From contig NZ_AWFX01000054.1 in assembly GCF_000463115.2 (NCBI RefSeq), positions 62,434 through 126,433 of the forward strand: DNA of 64,000 nt, read 5' to 3'. The notes below the pieces were generated by a model. The model searched no databases, was not told the origin of the DNA, and saw nothing but the letters and a program-made list of their open reading frames with translations. Both the position numbers and the translations under genes were made by a program. This document shows positions 49,106 to 64,000 of the stretch, piece after piece. Position 1 is the first letter of the stretch; each line of letters opens with the position of its first letter. The stretch is from Franconibacter helveticus LMG 23732 (GTDB lineage: Bacteria; Pseudomonadota; Gammaproteobacteria; Enterobacterales; Enterobacteriaceae).

Positions 49106-49343
49106 TACCGCTCCTGAAAAAAACGCATCATGCGCCAAAGCTCCGCCATAAAGAGGCAGAGCGAAAATGTTATGGGTATAAACAAAACCGGATATCGGCA
49201 GCGCCGCGCCAAAGTCGCAAAAGCCGGGCGGCTCTTTTTACCAGCGGATTTAACATCCTGACAGCAAAAGTTTTTTAACGGACGCTGAGGCAATGAGAAT
49301 AACGATCTGCCAGCCGCAGGCAAGAGGGAAACGCAAAAAGAAA
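49106..49343. other. Intergenic region upstream of ves
   Basis: About 240 bases with no supported gene between ves and the spy terminator. It should carry the ves promoter. A short frame antisense to nothing else is present but has no protein-like content. Confidence 0.4.
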
Positions 49344-49396
49344 ACCGCCGGTCCTGTCCACAGCGACATGGCGCGCTATGGACAAGACCGGCGGTC
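49344..49396 (-). terminator. Long imperfect hairpin terminator after spy
   Basis: The arms ACCGCCGGTCCTGTCCA and TGGACAAGACCGGCGGT pair over 16 of 17 positions around an 18-base loop. On the minus strand TTTTCTTTTTG follows. The stem is much longer than a usual terminator. Confidence 0.75.
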
Positions 49397-49417
49397 TTGA
49401 AGGTGTCGCTGTAAGGG

Positions 49418-49903
49418 TTACTCAGCAGCTTCCGGCATTTTACCTTCCGGCGCCGGACGTTCTGTCAGACGCTTCTCAAAATTGGCGTTAAACTGCTTTT
49501 TCTGCTCCGGCGTCAGAATGTTATAGATCTTATTCTGGGTTTCCAGATGAGCCATCATGCGCGCTTTGTTCTGCTCGGCCATTTTGTCGACCTGGGCCTG
49601 CGCTTTGGTGCGGTCGAAGCTGTCGCTGGCGATGAGGTTGTGCATTTCACGGCGCTCCTCCAGAGACGGACGCTTGAACTTCTCGCGCTGCGCTTTATGA
49701 ATATCGCGAATCTGCTGTTTCTGCGCATCAGTCAGGTTCAGGCCTTTGAACATCATCTCATTGTGCGGACCGCGCGGGCCTTTATGGTGCTGCATCGGCT
49801 TGCTGTCGGTGGTTGCGGACGTGGCGGTATCCGCCGCATGTGCCAGATTAGCTGCGCCCAGAGCCAGAGTGGAAGCAACAAAAATCGCAGTTAATTTACG
49901 CAT
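49418..49903 (-). CDS. spy: Periplasmic chaperone Spy
   Basis: Spy is an ATP-independent periplasmic chaperone, a cradle-shaped dimer strongly induced by the Cpx and Bae envelope stress systems. The 161-residue precursor has a signal peptide (1-23, ending AHA) and two LTxxQ motifs, LNLTDAQKQQIRDIH near 56-70 and NILTPEQKKQF near 128-138. The mature part is helical and charged, with the flexible N-terminal DTATSATTDSKPMQHHKG. Length equals that of E. coli. GTAAGGACAATATT precedes the start. Confidence 0.96.
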   Translation of the reverse strand: MRKLTAIFVASTLALGAANLAHAADTATSATTDSKPMQHHKGPRGPHNEMMFKGLNLTDAQKQQIRDIHKAQREKFKRPSLEERREMHNLIASDSFDRTKAQAQVDKMAEQNKARMMAHLETQNKIYNILTPEQKKQFNANFEKRLTERPAPEGKMPEAAE

Positions 49904-50220
49904 AATATTGTCCTTACTTTGTTTATTCAGCGACAGGGTTTGTCGCGTTGACGAGAATGAGTTTAGGGCTTCTTACGTCAAGTAATCAGAGCCACAGTAA
50001 AACAATGAAAGGATAAAAAACAAGATTTAATCAATTATGAAGGAAATAAGGATAAAGCGTGGAGAAACGCTAAAAAATATAACAATCACTTGATTACGAA
50101 GGAAATGTGCAGAAAGTATAAAGTGAAGCCGATGCAAAATAAAGCAATACGCCAGGAATATTCTGCAAATAGTTTTCGGCCAGTCAGAATATAAACAGGC
50201 TCCTGAACGGAGCCTGTAAA
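49904..50220 (-). promoter_or_regulatory. spy upstream region with candidate CpxR site
   Basis: No gene is present in these 317 bases. GTAAAACAATGAAA at 49997-50010 fits the CpxR pattern GTAAA-N5-GTAAA with one change, about 95-105 bases upstream of the spy start. A BaeR site was not recognised. The part near 50195 belongs to the astE terminator. Confidence 0.45.
50195..50217 (-). terminator. Terminator after astE
   Basis: ACAGGCTCC-GTTCA-GGAGCCTGT on the minus strand is a perfect nine-base-pair stem followed by TTATATT. It starts 3 bases beyond the astE stop codon. Confidence 0.75.
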
Positions 50221-51189
50221 TTATTTCATCTCAATAAGCATTAATCCTGCCCGCATACCGGTCGCGACCGCGGGGTTCGGGAATAAAACATATTCTTTGT
50301 CATGCGTCGCTTCATAACGCGTCTCGCCATCTTCCGCAAGCAGCGTACCGCGTGGAAAGGCGGTGAAGTTGAGCGTTTGCGCCGTCATGTGCAGCACGAA
50401 ATTTTCACTGTGGCGGGTAATTTGCTGCACCACTTTATAACGCAGCGGCGGCGCCTGCGCCACCGGCGCCTCGCCGCCTGAGAGCAGCGCCGCCAGCGCC
50501 TCCTGCGTTTCAGCGAACTGCGTAAGATCGTTTTCACCAAACGGCTGCGCCTTACCCAGCTCCAGCGTACAGCTCAGCGCGCCAAAATGTTCGCTGCTGA
50601 AATGGGTAAACGTGCCGCCGGGGGCGCGATGAAAAACCAGCGCCTGTAACCCCGCGCAGCCAAGCCACGCCAGATAAGCGTCGTCATAAGGCAGAGGCCG
50701 GGCCGGCAAAACGCCGAAGCGCGGATGATAAGAGCCGCGAATAGCCGTATGCATATCCAGATGCCAGCGCACTTTCTCCTCGCCGCTGGCGAAAAAGGTT
50801 TCCAGCTGGTGCTCGAGCACGTTGGCCCGCTGCGTCTCGACGCTATCCGGAAACTGTTGCCAGCGCCCGCCAAACATACGGTTCATATCGCTGTGCAAAT
50901 AACGCTTGCCGCTGCGCAGCGACGCCGGGTTGCCCAGTATCACCAGCAGCCGCCACTGTAGCGTGAGTGCGCCGTCGAACAGCTTTTTGAGCAAGCTATC
51001 CACTATTTCCACTGGCGCGGTTTCGTTGCCGTGAACGCCCGCAGAAAGAATAAGCGACTTCTCTACCGGCTGGATGGGGGTCAGAAGTAAAACGCCTTCA
51101 TCCCACCATTGCCAGCGAAAGTGCGCGGTCTCGCCCTGCTTTTGCTTTGGCGCTTTGCCCCGCAGCGTTTGCGCCAGAAAATCCCGCAT
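50221..51189 (-). CDS. astE: Succinylglutamate desuccinylase
   Basis: AstE splits N2-succinyl-L-glutamate into succinate and glutamate, the fifth and last step of the arginine succinyltransferase pathway. The 322-residue zinc carboxypeptidase-like enzyme shows [15 protein letters not shown] (zinc His and Glu, about 51-65), the third zinc ligand in [14 protein letters not shown], and the catalytic Glu in [12 protein letters not shown]. It starts 12 bases after astB ends and closes the operon. Length agrees with E. coli. Confidence 0.97.
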   Translation of the reverse strand: MRDFLAQTLRGKAPKQKQGETAHFRWQWWDEGVLLLTPIQPVEKSLILSAGVHGNETAPVEIVDSLLKKLFDGALTLQWRLLVILGNPASLRSGKRYLHSDMNRMFGGRWQQFPDSVETQRANVLEHQLETFFASGEEKVRWHLDMHTAIRGSYHPRFGVLPARPLPYDDAYLAWLGCAGLQALVFHRAPGGTFTHFSSEHFGALSCTLELGKAQPFGENDLTQFAETQEALAALLSGGEAPVAQAPPLRYKVVQQITRHSENFVLHMTAQTLNFTAFPRGTLLAEDGETRYEATHDKEYVLFPNPAVATGMRAGLMLIEMK

Positions 51190-51201
51190 GATGCCTCCTC
51201 G

Positions 51202-55029
<3,828 letters not shown>

Positions 55030-55033
<4 letters not shown>

Positions 55034-56250
55034 GATGAACCCTCCGCCAGAAAACGTGCGCACGCGCGGGAGAATCGTTCAAGCCCGGCGGCGATCTCTG
55101 CATCGCTGATGTTAAGCGCAGGCGCGAAGCGCACCACGTTGCCGCCAGCAATCAGCACCATCACCCCTTCTTGCGCGGCAAGCGTAGAGATAGCTTTGGC
55201 TTTGCCGGCGTGATCGTCGTTCAGCACGCAGCCCAGCAGCAGCCCAAGGCCGCGGATCTCTTTAAACAGATTCAAACGGCTGTTCAGGGCGTTAAGCTGT
55301 TCCACAAAAGCGTGGTGGCGCGCCTTTACCCCTTGCAGGGTTTCCGGGGTGTTGATGAGCGCCAGCACGCGCCCGGCTACTGCGCCCGCCAGCGGGTTGC
55401 CGCCATAAGTCGTGCCATGCGTGCCGACGCCCATGACCTGAGAAAAACGCTCCGTGGTGAGGATCGCGCCAATCGGGAAGCCGCCGCCCAGCGCTTTCGC
55501 CGTGGAAAGCACATCCGGCGTAACGCCATAGTGCATATAGGCATAGAGCGAGCCGGTACGGCCAACGCCGGTCTGCACTTCGTCAAAAATCAGCACCGCG
55601 TTGTGCTTGTCGCACAATTCGCGCAGCCCTTGCAGAAACGCCGGGTCGGCAGGCACCACGCCGCCTTCGCCCTGCATTGGCTCTACAATCACCGCGCAGG
55701 TCTCATCGGTAATCAGTTCGCGGGCAGAGGCGAGATCGTTATAAACGGCATGGGTAATCTGCGGCGGCAACGGCGCAAAGTCCTGCGAATAGGCAGGCTG
55801 ACCGCCAGCAGAAACGGTAAACAGGGTGCGGCCATGAAAGGCATTTTTGAACGCCACGATGCCGCTCTTTTGCGGGCCGAATTTGTCGTGCGCATATTTG
55901 CGCGCAAGTTTCAGCGCCGCTTCGTTGGCTTCCGCTCCCGAGTTGCAGAAGAAAACGCGGTCGGCAAAGGTGGCGTCGATAAGCTGTTTAGCCAGCCTGA
56001 GTACCGGTTCGTTGGTATAGCCGTTGCCGGTGTGCCACAGCTTCGCCGCCTGCTCCTCCAGCGCTTTGCGCAGTTCAGGGTTGGCGTGGCCCAGCGCGTT
56101 AACGGCGATGCCGCCTGCGAAATCAATATACGCTTTGCCCTGCTGGTCCCACAGCGTGGATCCTTCAGCCCGTACCGGAATAAAAGGCGCCGGCGCATAA
56201 ACCGGGATCATCCATTCATCAAAGTTCTGGCGGGTAATTGACTGCGTCAT
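55030..56250 (-). CDS. astC: Succinylornithine transaminase
   Basis: AstC is a PLP-dependent aminotransferase that moves the delta-amino group of N2-succinylornithine to 2-oxoglutarate; it can also act as acetylornithine aminotransferase. The 406-residue protein (E. coli length) has [20 protein letters not shown], the PLP-contacting Asp in [15 protein letters not shown], and the Schiff-base Lys in [15 protein letters not shown]. The start at 56250 ([13 protein letters not shown]) has GGAACGAGGTCGCT upstream. It is the first gene of astCADBE and is preceded by a sigma-54 promoter. Confidence 0.98.
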
Positions 56251-56325
56251 AGCGACCTCGTTCCGGTAAATTAAAAGTTGATTGTTTGTTAATAAATATG
56301 GTGTGTTTGCGCTCTTACAATAGAT

Positions 56326-56341
56326 TGCAGACTTTGTGCCA
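56326..56341 (-). promoter_or_regulatory. Sigma-54 promoter of the ast operon
   Basis: On the minus strand TGGCACAAAGTCTGCA carries GG and GC separated by ten bases, the -24/-12 arrangement of sigma-54 promoters (consensus TGGCAC-N5-TTGC). It is about 76-91 bases before the astC start. The E. coli astC promoter is known to be sigma-54 and NtrC dependent. Confidence 0.88.
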
Positions 56342-56683
56342 GCCAGAGGGAAAAATGAATAACTTGAGCGCAACCATGAAAAATCAACAATTTACGAACC
56401 AGAATTATTCACTATTAGTGCATAATCAGTGAATATTCGCGTGATGCGCTGCGGTTGTAGAGAAATAAATAAGCAATGTTATGCATAAACCGAATATCAT
56501 TCTGTATTTGTGATCGCAGGCAGGATTCAGCAGAAAAAAACGCCCTTTTTTGGGGCGCCTTGCGCTGAAATAGGGCGAGGTTCATTTGCGCTGTCGATTA
56601 AAAGGATTGCTGATGAGAGCAGCGATGCGGGGGCTTTTCTGGTAAGCTCAGGCCCTTGTTTAATCTGCAATGTGGCAGTGATT
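56342..56683. other. astC-xthA divergent intergenic region
   Basis: No gene is visible. The astC-proximal part should contain NtrC and ArgR sites; palindrome-like GTGAATAATTC and CAGTGAATATTC pieces lie near 56405-56440 but no full ARG box was confirmed. The xthA-proximal part carries a hairpin with a T-run on the minus strand (see 56534). Confidence 0.45.
56534..56557 (-). terminator. Candidate terminator pointing from xthA towards astC
   Basis: On the minus strand CGCCCC-AAAAAA-GGGCG is followed by seven T residues. No minus-strand gene lies immediately upstream of it, so its client is unknown; it may stop transcription antisense to xthA from entering the ast promoter. Confidence 0.45.
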
Positions 56684-57490
56684 ATGAAATTCGTCTCTTT
56701 TAATATCAACGGCCTGCGCGCCCGTCCTCATCAGCTTGAAGCGCTGGTGGAACAGCATCAGCCTGATGTCATTGGCCTTCAGGAAACCAAAGTGCACGAC
56801 GACATGTTTCCTCTCGAAGAGGTAGCTAAACTCGGTTACAACGTTTTCTACCACGGCCAGAAAGGGCATTACGGTGTGGCGTTGCTGACAAAAGAGCCTC
56901 CTGTCGCAGTGCGCCGCGGTTTCCCGGGCGATGATGAAGAGGCCCAGCGCCGCATCATCATGGCGGAAATCCCTTCTGAGATTGGCAATATCACGGTTAT
57001 CAACGGCTATTTCCCGCAAGGAGAAAGCCGCGACCATCCGGTGAAGTTTCCCGCTAAAGCGGCCTTTTATCAGAACCTGCAAGATTATCTGGAAAACGCG
57101 CTTCAGCGCGAAAACCCGGTAATTGTTATGGGCGATATGAATATCAGCCCGACCGATCTGGACATCGGTATTGGCGAAGAGAGCCGCAAGCGCTGGCTGC
57201 GCACCGGCAAGTGCTCGTTTCTGCCAGAGGAACGTGAATGGATGGGCCGCCTGCTTAACTGGGGACTGGTTGACACTTACCGCCACGCCAATCCCGACGC
57301 GGTTGATCGCTTCTCCTGGTTTGACTACCGCTCGCGCGGTTTTGACGATAACCGCGGTCTGCGCATCGATCTGCTGCTGGCAAGCGCGCCATTGCTGGAA
57401 CGCCTTGAGGAAACGGGCATCGACTACGCTATTCGCGCCATGGAAAAACCGTCCGACCATGCTCCGGTGTGGGCGAAGTTCAGGCTGTAA
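56684..57490 (+). CDS. xthA: Exodeoxyribonuclease III
   Basis: XthA is the major AP endonuclease and 3'-5' exonuclease in base excision repair and oxidative damage repair. The 268-residue protein starts [22 protein letters not shown] and has the metal-binding Glu in [26 protein letters not shown] with catalytic Asp, and the SDHAPVW end motif with catalytic His. The start at 56684 gives exactly the E. coli length; the frame is open 58 codons upstream but without protein-like content. Confidence 0.98.
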   Translation: MKFVSFNINGLRARPHQLEALVEQHQPDVIGLQETKVHDDMFPLEEVAKLGYNVFYHGQKGHYGVALLTKEPPVAVRRGFPGDDEEAQRRIIMAEIPSEIGNITVINGYFPQGESRDHPVKFPAKAAFYQNLQDYLENALQRENPVIVMGDMNISPTDLDIGIGEESRKRWLRTGKCSFLPEEREWMGRLLNWGLVDTYRHANPDAVDRFSWFDYRSRGFDDNRGLRIDLLLASAPLLERLEETGIDYAIRAMEKPSDHAPVWAKFRL

Positions 57491-57516
57491 ACGCCAGCAA
57501 AAGCGGCTGCTTTTCC

Positions 57517-57537
57517 TCTCCCTTGCCGGGAGAGGGT
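57517..57537. repeat. Short perfect hairpin after xthA
   Basis: CCTCTCCCTTGCCGGGAGAGG is a palindromic stem loop 27 bases after the xthA stop. It has no T-run. It resembles the small CTCTCCC-GGGAGAG palindromes often dispersed in enterobacterial intergenic DNA; function not known. Confidence 0.5.
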
Positions 57538-57955
57538 TGTCTGGCGGACCGTTAATCTTTCAGGACGGGTTTATTAAAACAGATGAAAATCATTGACGTT
57601 GTCGCCGCCATTATTGAACGCCACGGAAAAATCTTGCTGGCGCAGCGCCCCGCAGGCGGCGACCAGCCGGGGCTGTGGGAGTTTCCCGGCGGCAAAGTGG
57701 AAAGCGGCGAAAGCCAGCCACAGGCGCTGGCCCGGGAGCTTAAGGAAGAGTTAGGCATTCAGGCGACGCCAGGAAATTATGTGGCGAGCCACGAGCGGGA
57801 CGTTAGCGGTCGCCGTATTCATCTGCATGCCTGGCACGTGGCGGATTTCAGCGGCGAACCCATCGCCCATTGCCACAGTTCGCTGGTATGGTGCGAGCCC
57901 GCCGAGGCATTACGCTATGACCTTGCCCCGGCGGATATTCCGCTGCTCGTTGCGT

Positions 57956-59866
<1,911 letters not shown>

Positions 59867-59876
59867 GCCCGGCAGA

Positions 59877-59902
59877 AAAGCCTGCGTCGCAGGACGCAGG
59901 CC
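59877..59902 (-). terminator. Terminator after topB (gdhA-topB junction)
   Basis: GGCCTGCGTCCTGCGACGCAGGC followed by TTTTCTG on the minus strand. The stem lies 6 bases beyond the topB stop and 11 beyond that of convergent gdhA. Confidence 0.75.
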
Positions 59903-59907
59903 AGCCG

Positions 59908-61863
59908 CTATTCTTCCGTACGTCCTGATGCGGCCGCGTCGCGTTTCTTGCCGCGCACGGCGCTTTTTTTACCGCTTTTAAATTTACGCTGTCCCTTCGC
60001 CTGCGGCGCCGCAAGGCCGCGGAACTGGCGAACCGGCGCGCTTCGCGCCTGGTCTATCAGCGTATAGAGCGTTTGCACCAGCGGCGTCATGAAGTCCTGA
60101 TAACGACACTGCTTTTCGCTGATTTGCGTAAGGGTGGATTCCCACTGCGCCGTCATGTCCGGGCGCGCCGCAAGCTCGGGGAGCGCATGGATAAGCGCCC
60201 GTCCGGGCTCCGTCGCGCGGATATAGCGCCCCTGCTTTTCCAGAAAACCGCGCTTAAACAGCAGCTCGATAATGCCCGCGCGCGTGGCCTCGGTTCCCAG
60301 CCCGTCGGTGGCGCGCAGAATTTTTTTCAGCGCTTTATCCTGCACAAAACGGGCGATGCCGGTCATGGCGGAAAGCAGCGTGGCGTCGGTAAAATGGCGC
60401 GGCGGCTGGGTCTGTCGCTCCACCACTTCGCCCTGTTCGCACAGCAGTTCGTCGCCTTTGGCTACTATCGGCAGCGGCGAGCCGTCGTTCTCTTCGTCGC
60501 GCTCTTTCGCCCCCAGCATGGCACGCCAGCCCGCCTCCGCCAGAAAGCGCGCTTTGGCGATAAACTTGCCGCCTGCGATATCCAGATCGATGACGCATTT
60601 ACGAAAGACCGCATCGGCACAGAACTGCATCAGATACTGGCGGGCAATCAGCCCGTAGACCTTCGCCTCGCCGTCGCTCAGGGAAACAGACGCGCTGCGC
60701 GCGGTGGGAATAATGGCATGGTGAGCGTCCACTTTTTTATCATCCCAGCAGCGGTTGCGCCGGTCCGGATCAACGGCAGGCTGCGGCAGCAATTCGCTGG
60801 CGTGAACGCCAATTGCTTTCATCACCGCATGGCGACCGGCAAAATGCTCTTCCGGCAGATAGCGGCAGTCGGAACGCGGATAGGTGATGAGCTTGTGGGT
60901 TTCATAGAGTTTCTGGCAGATATCCAGCACGTTTTGCGCCGAAAGGCCGAACCGCTTCGCCGCTTCAATCTGTAAGACCGAGAGCGAAAAAGGCAGCGGC
61001 GCAGCTTCAGTTTCACGTTTGTCGCTGTAGGCGGTGACGTGGGCAGGCTGGCCGGCGATGCGCCTGACCACATGCTCGGCAAGCGCCCGGTTAAGCAACC
61101 TTCCCTCTTCGTCCTGATGCGGCTCGCAGGCCTCGCTGGGCTGCCAGATAGCGACGAAAAGCTCCTCTTTCGGCGTAACGATGTGGGCTTTTACTTCGAA
61201 GTAATCTTTGGGAACGAAGTTTTCTATCTCTTCGTCGCGCCGCACCACCAGCCCCAGCACAGGCGTCTGAACGCGCCCAACCGACAATACCCCCTGGTAG
61301 CCAGCGTTTTGCCCAAGCAGGGTATACGCGCGGGTCATGTTAATGCCGTAGAGCCAGTCGGCGCGGGCGCGGGCCAGCGCCGAAGTGCTGAGCGGCACAA
61401 AGTCACGGTTTTCACGCAGGCGGGAAATAGCCCGCTCTACCGCCTGCGGGTTAAGGTCGTTTATCAGGCACCGTTGTACCTGCCTGCGCTTTTCAGGGGC
61501 GAGTTGCAGATAGTCCAGCACCTCATCCACCAGCAGTTGCCCTTCGCGGTCCGGGTCGCCTGCGTGCACCACTTCGCTCGCCTCGCGCAGCAGCTTTTTG
61601 ATGACGTTAAGCTGTTTTGTGACCGAAGCGCGCGGCTGAAGCTGCCATTTTTCCGGCACGATAGGCAGATCCGCCAGGTTCCAGCGCCCGTAGCGGCTGT
61701 CATAGGCGTCGGGCTGCGCCTGCTCAAGCAGGTGGCCCACGCACCAGGTGACTACCTGGCCGTTGCCGCATTCAATAAAGCCATCGCCTCTGCGGTGCGG
61801 CTTTGGCAGCACGTCGGCGATAGCGCGCCCGAGACTGGGCTTTTCAGCGATAAACAACCGCAT
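59908..61863 (-). CDS. topB: DNA topoisomerase III
   Basis: TopB is a type IA topoisomerase that decatenates replicating DNA. The 651-residue protein starts [23 protein letters not shown] (Toprim domain), has [20 protein letters not shown] with the catalytic acidic DxD, and the active-site Tyr in [20 protein letters not shown] near residue 328. The decatenation-loop region and a short, very basic C-terminal tail ([19 protein letters not shown]) follow. The start at 61863 lies 4 bases after the selD stop, so the two are probably co-transcribed. Confidence 0.97.
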   Translation of the reverse strand: MRLFIAEKPSLGRAIADVLPKPHRRGDGFIECGNGQVVTWCVGHLLEQAQPDAYDSRYGRWNLADLPIVPEKWQLQPRASVTKQLNVIKKLLREASEVVHAGDPDREGQLLVDEVLDYLQLAPEKRRQVQRCLINDLNPQAVERAISRLRENRDFVPLSTSALARARADWLYGINMTRAYTLLGQNAGYQGVLSVGRVQTPVLGLVVRRDEEIENFVPKDYFEVKAHIVTPKEELFVAIWQPSEACEPHQDEEGRLLNRALAEHVVRRIAGQPAHVTAYSDKRETEAAPLPFSLSVLQIEAAKRFGLSAQNVLDICQKLYETHKLITYPRSDCRYLPEEHFAGRHAVMKAIGVHASELLPQPAVDPDRRNRCWDDKKVDAHHAIIPTARSASVSLSDGEAKVYGLIARQYLMQFCADAVFRKCVIDLDIAGGKFIAKARFLAEAGWRAMLGAKERDEENDGSPLPIVAKGDELLCEQGEVVERQTQPPRHFTDATLLSAMTGIARFVQDKALKKILRATDGLGTEATRAGIIELLFKRGFLEKQGRYIRATEPGRALIHALPELAARPDMTAQWESTLTQISEKQCRYQDFMTPLVQTLYTLIDQARSAPVRQFRGLAAPQAKGQRKFKSGKKSAVRGKKRDAAASGRTEE

Positions 61864-61867
61864 GGCG

Positions 61868-62911
61868 TTAGCGGATCTCAATCATTGGACGCCCCGCACG
61901 GGCCTCTTTCAGTTCGCCAATGGCGGCGAGCGTGATGCCATGCTCCGCTGCGATGGCGGCGACCTCCGCCTCCGCCTGCGGCGTGACAGCCAGCAGCAGG
62001 CCGCCGGAAGTTTGCGGATCGCACAGCAGGTTACGCCAGGCTTCCGGCATGTCGCCCATCAGATGGCCATAGCTTGCGAAATTGCGCGCTGAGCCGCCCG
62101 GCACGGCGCCTTCGGCAATATACGCCTCTACGCCCGGCAGCTTCGGCACCTCCTGATACCAGATTTCCGCCTGCACGCCTGCGCCCTGGCATACTTCGCT
62201 CAGATGCCCAAGCAGGCCGAAGCCGGTTACGTCCGTCATGGCCTTCACGCCCTCGACGCGCGCGAAGTCCGCGCCTGCTTTGTTCATACGGCACATCACT
62301 TCAGCGGCAAGGCCTTTGTGTTCGTCGCGCAGCAGCGATTTTTTCTCCGCCGTGGTCAGCACGCCAATGCCGAGCGGCTTGGTAAGAAAGAGTTTGCAGC
62401 CCGCTTCAGCGGTGCTGTTTTTCTTCACGCGCTCGGTGGGCACCACGCCGGTCACCGCAAGGCCGAAGATAGGTTCCGGCGCGTCGATAGAGTGGCCGCC
62501 AGCCAGGCTGATACCCGCCAGCTGACAGGCGGCGCGGCCGCCCTCGATAACTTCACGGGCGATTTCCGGCGCCAGCGTATTGACCGGCCAGCCGAGAATC
62601 GCTATCGCCATGACAGGCTTGCCGCCCATGGCGTAAATATCGCTGATGGCATTCGTGGCAGCGATGCGGCCAAAATCAAAGGGGTTGTCGACAACAGGCA
62701 TGAAAAAATCGGTGGTGCTGATGATGCAGGTGCCGTTGCCCAGATCATAGACCGCGGCGTCGTCGCGGGTTTCATTCCCCACAAGCAGGTTCGGGTCGAC
62801 AAACTTCGCCTGCTCGCTGTGCAGGATCGTTTCCAGCACCTTCGGGGAAATTTTACAACCGCAACCGGCTCCGTGGCTGTATTGCGTCAAACGAATAGCA
62901 TGCTCACTCAT
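61868..62911 (-). CDS. selD: Selenide, water dikinase (selenophosphate synthase)
   Basis: SelD makes selenophosphate from selenide and ATP, the selenium donor for selenocysteine and 2-selenouridine in tRNA. The 347-residue protein (E. coli length) carries the essential Cys17 and Lys20 in [11 protein letters not shown] (Cys, not Sec), the nucleotide- and metal-binding [39 protein letters not shown], and [14 protein letters not shown] at the end. GGAGAGGTCC precedes the start. It is upstream of topB and downstream of ydjA, as in E. coli. Confidence 0.98.
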   Translation of the reverse strand: MSEHAIRLTQYSHGAGCGCKISPKVLETILHSEQAKFVDPNLLVGNETRDDAAVYDLGNGTCIISTTDFFMPVVDNPFDFGRIAATNAISDIYAMGGKPVMAIAILGWPVNTLAPEIAREVIEGGRAACQLAGISLAGGHSIDAPEPIFGLAVTGVVPTERVKKNSTAEAGCKLFLTKPLGIGVLTTAEKKSLLRDEHKGLAAEVMCRMNKAGADFARVEGVKAMTDVTGFGLLGHLSEVCQGAGVQAEIWYQEVPKLPGVEAYIAEGAVPGGSARNFASYGHLMGDMPEAWRNLLCDPQTSGGLLLAVTPQAEAEVAAIAAEHGITLAAIGELKEARAGRPMIEIR

Positions 62912-63056
62912 GGACCTCTCCTGTAGATGAACGGTGTCGCACCCAGCGGGCGGGACGACGCGCGCCTATGGTAGCGCCAGAAAGAGGGAGTGATAAGTAC
63001 GGCTGTCTGAATTGCGCCGCTTTTGCTCACTATCCAGACAGCCAAAGGCGCTTTTA

Positions 63057-63608
63057 TCAGAAATAACGGACAAAAGGCGCGGTATCGGGCACGGTGATGG
63101 TGGTAGACGCTTTCAGCTGCGGTGTGCCGAGGTAGAGGAAACCGACGATCTGATCCTGCTCGCGGCATTCGAATGCCTCGCGAACCTGCGGGCTTTCCGT
63201 TAATGCGCCGCTGCGCCAGATACCGTTAAACCCCTGGGCCAGCGCCGCCATCTGCATCGCCATAACCGCGCAGCTCGCAGAAGCCACCTGCTCCCACTGC
63301 GGCACTTTCGGGTGCGCTTCACAGTGCGCGACTACGGTGATAATCATCGGCGCGCGAAACGGCGCGTTGCGCGCTTTCTCAAGCGCTTTTTCATCCTGTC
63401 CCGCTTCCCGCGCCGCTTTTTCCAGCAGCTGGCTGAAGCGCTCGCGCCCTTCGCCTTCAATAATGAAGAAACGCCAGGGTTGCAGGGTGCCGTGATCGGG
63501 GGCGCGCATCGCTGCGCGCAGGATATTTTCCAGCGCCTCGCCCGCTGGCGCAGGTTCGGCCAGCCGGGAAGCGCTACGGCGGTTAACGAGCAGTTCAAGT
63601 GCGTCCAT
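63057..63608 (-). CDS. ydjA: YdjA, FMN-dependent nitroreductase family protein
   Basis: A 183-residue nitroreductase-like oxidoreductase of the smallest subgroup; E. coli YdjA binds FMN and its physiological substrate is not known. It starts [24 protein letters not shown] (Arg-rich FMN phosphate site RRSAS), continues [44 protein letters not shown] and ends [27 protein letters not shown]. Start 63608 is set by CAGGAGAGACCTG and homology. Length equals that of E. coli. Confidence 0.96.
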   Translation of the reverse strand: MDALELLVNRRSASRLAEPAPAGEALENILRAAMRAPDHGTLQPWRFFIIEGEGRERFSQLLEKAAREAGQDEKALEKARNAPFRAPMIITVVAHCEAHPKVPQWEQVASASCAVMAMQMAALAQGFNGIWRSGALTESPQVREAFECREQDQIVGFLYLGTPQLKASTTITVPDTAPFVRYF

Positions 63609-63784
63609 CAGGTCTCTCCTGTTATGCATTTTGTTTACAAAATTAACACAGCACTCTTTTTTGTTACAGCATCGCCCCTCTTTCCTGCTGACAAGCCGCC
63701 AGCCTCTATTTACACTTTGAGCGCACCCGCGTCTGATGCGGGCGGTTTACGGGATACCCCCGTTCACACGATTAGGGAGAGGAC

Positions 63785-64000
63785 ATGCGCACCCTGTGGC
63801 GAATTATTGCCGGTTTTTTTAAGTGGACATGGCGTCTGCTGAATTTTATCCGCGAACTGGTGCTTAACCTGTTCTTTATTTTGCTCATTCTGGTGGGCGT
63901 CGGCATCTGGATGCAGCTTGGCGGCGGCGAGTCGTCGCAGCCGGGACGCGGCGCTTTGCTGCTCGATATTACCGGGGTGGTGGTGGATAAACCCTCCGTT
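63785..64000 (+). CDS. sppA: Signal peptide peptidase SppA, protease IV (5' end only)
   Basis: The first 72 codons of sppA, cut by the window end. The frame starts MRTLWRIIAGFFKWTWRLLNFIRELVLN with ATTAGGGAGAGGAC before it, has a single N-terminal membrane anchor (LFFILLILVGVGIWMQL, about 30-46), then the periplasmic GALLLDITGVVVDKPSV that opens the first peptidase-S49 domain. SppA is an inner-membrane Ser/Lys protease that digests cleaved signal peptides. Divergent from ydjA, as in E. coli. Confidence 0.95.
   Translation, partial: MRTLWRIIAGFFKWTWRLLNFIRELVLNLFFILLILVGVGIWMQLGGGESSQPGRGALLLDITGVVVDKPSV

Noticed and set aside
55171-56241. A 356-codon open frame on the plus strand across astC
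   Set aside because: Antisense shadow of astC caused by codon bias; no ribosome site or recognisable domain.
61039-61935. A 298-codon plus-strand frame across the start of topB
   Set aside because: Antisense to the conserved Toprim domain of topB; no protein-like features.

Overview
The window is a chromosomal segment of an enterobacterium (order Enterobacterales, family Enterobacteriaceae). Nearly every core gene is close to its Escherichia coli counterpart, and the gene order follows the E. coli ydiK-ppsA-aroH-thrS-pfkB-katE-ast-gdhA-sppA stretch. Codon third positions are clearly more GC-rich than in E. coli. This, with a full-length ProP osmoprotectant transporter beside thrS, points to a Cronobacter-like genus (Cronobacter, Franconibacter, Siccibacter or a near Enterobacter relative). 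The genus is inference; the family placement is firm.

Layout. 1-640: 3' end of ydiK and the small RNA RprA. 641-4408: a sugar-utilisation pair (GH3 glycosidase and GPH-family symporter) where E. coli carries the ydiL-to-fadK genes. 4630-11656: ppsA, its regulator ppsR, aroH, selO and ydiV. 12006-13316: an orphan GH4 6-phospho-beta-glucosidase. 13490-23677: nlpC, btuD-btuE-btuC, and the thrS-infC-rpmI-rplT-pheM-pheS-pheT-ihfA translation operon, with its AUU-initiated infC and the pheM attenuator. 23678-28678: the most irregular part, holding a decayed 3' piece of umuC, an AT-rich orphan multi-spanning membrane protein (GT-C-like), more decayed DNA, and proP with its CRP-site promoter. 28679-37286: a small secreted protein, ydiY, pfkB, ydiZ, yniA, yniB, hxpB, kduD, ydjM, tcyP and cedA. 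37515-45571: katE, a four-gene chaperone-usher fimbrial operon, and osmE; in E. coli the chitobiose (chb) operon sits between katE and osmE. 45826-49903: nadE, a YddG-like exporter, cho, ves and spy. 50221-56250: the complete astCADBE arginine succinyltransferase operon with a sigma-54 promoter. 56684-64000: xthA, nudG, ynjH, gdhA, topB, selD, ydjA and the start of sppA.

How the genes work together. PpsA and PpsR form the PEP synthase and its switch, next to the Trp-regulated DAHP synthase AroH that consumes PEP. BtuC, BtuD and BtuE cluster with nlpC. The translation operon is autoregulated at several levels. The ast operon breaks arginine down to glutamate and succinate, and gdhA lies a few genes away. 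Two SOS genes (ydjM, cho) keep LexA boxes. Several insertions (GH3/GPH, GH4, kduD, fimbriae, YddG-like exporter, AT-rich membrane protein) sit at junctions where E. coli has something else, so this backbone has been remodelled cassette by cassette. No tRNA, rRNA, CRISPR array or intact insertion sequence was found. I found no clearly new biological system; the best candidates for something undescribed are the AT-rich membrane protein with its flanking relics, and the small CRP-linked secreted protein.
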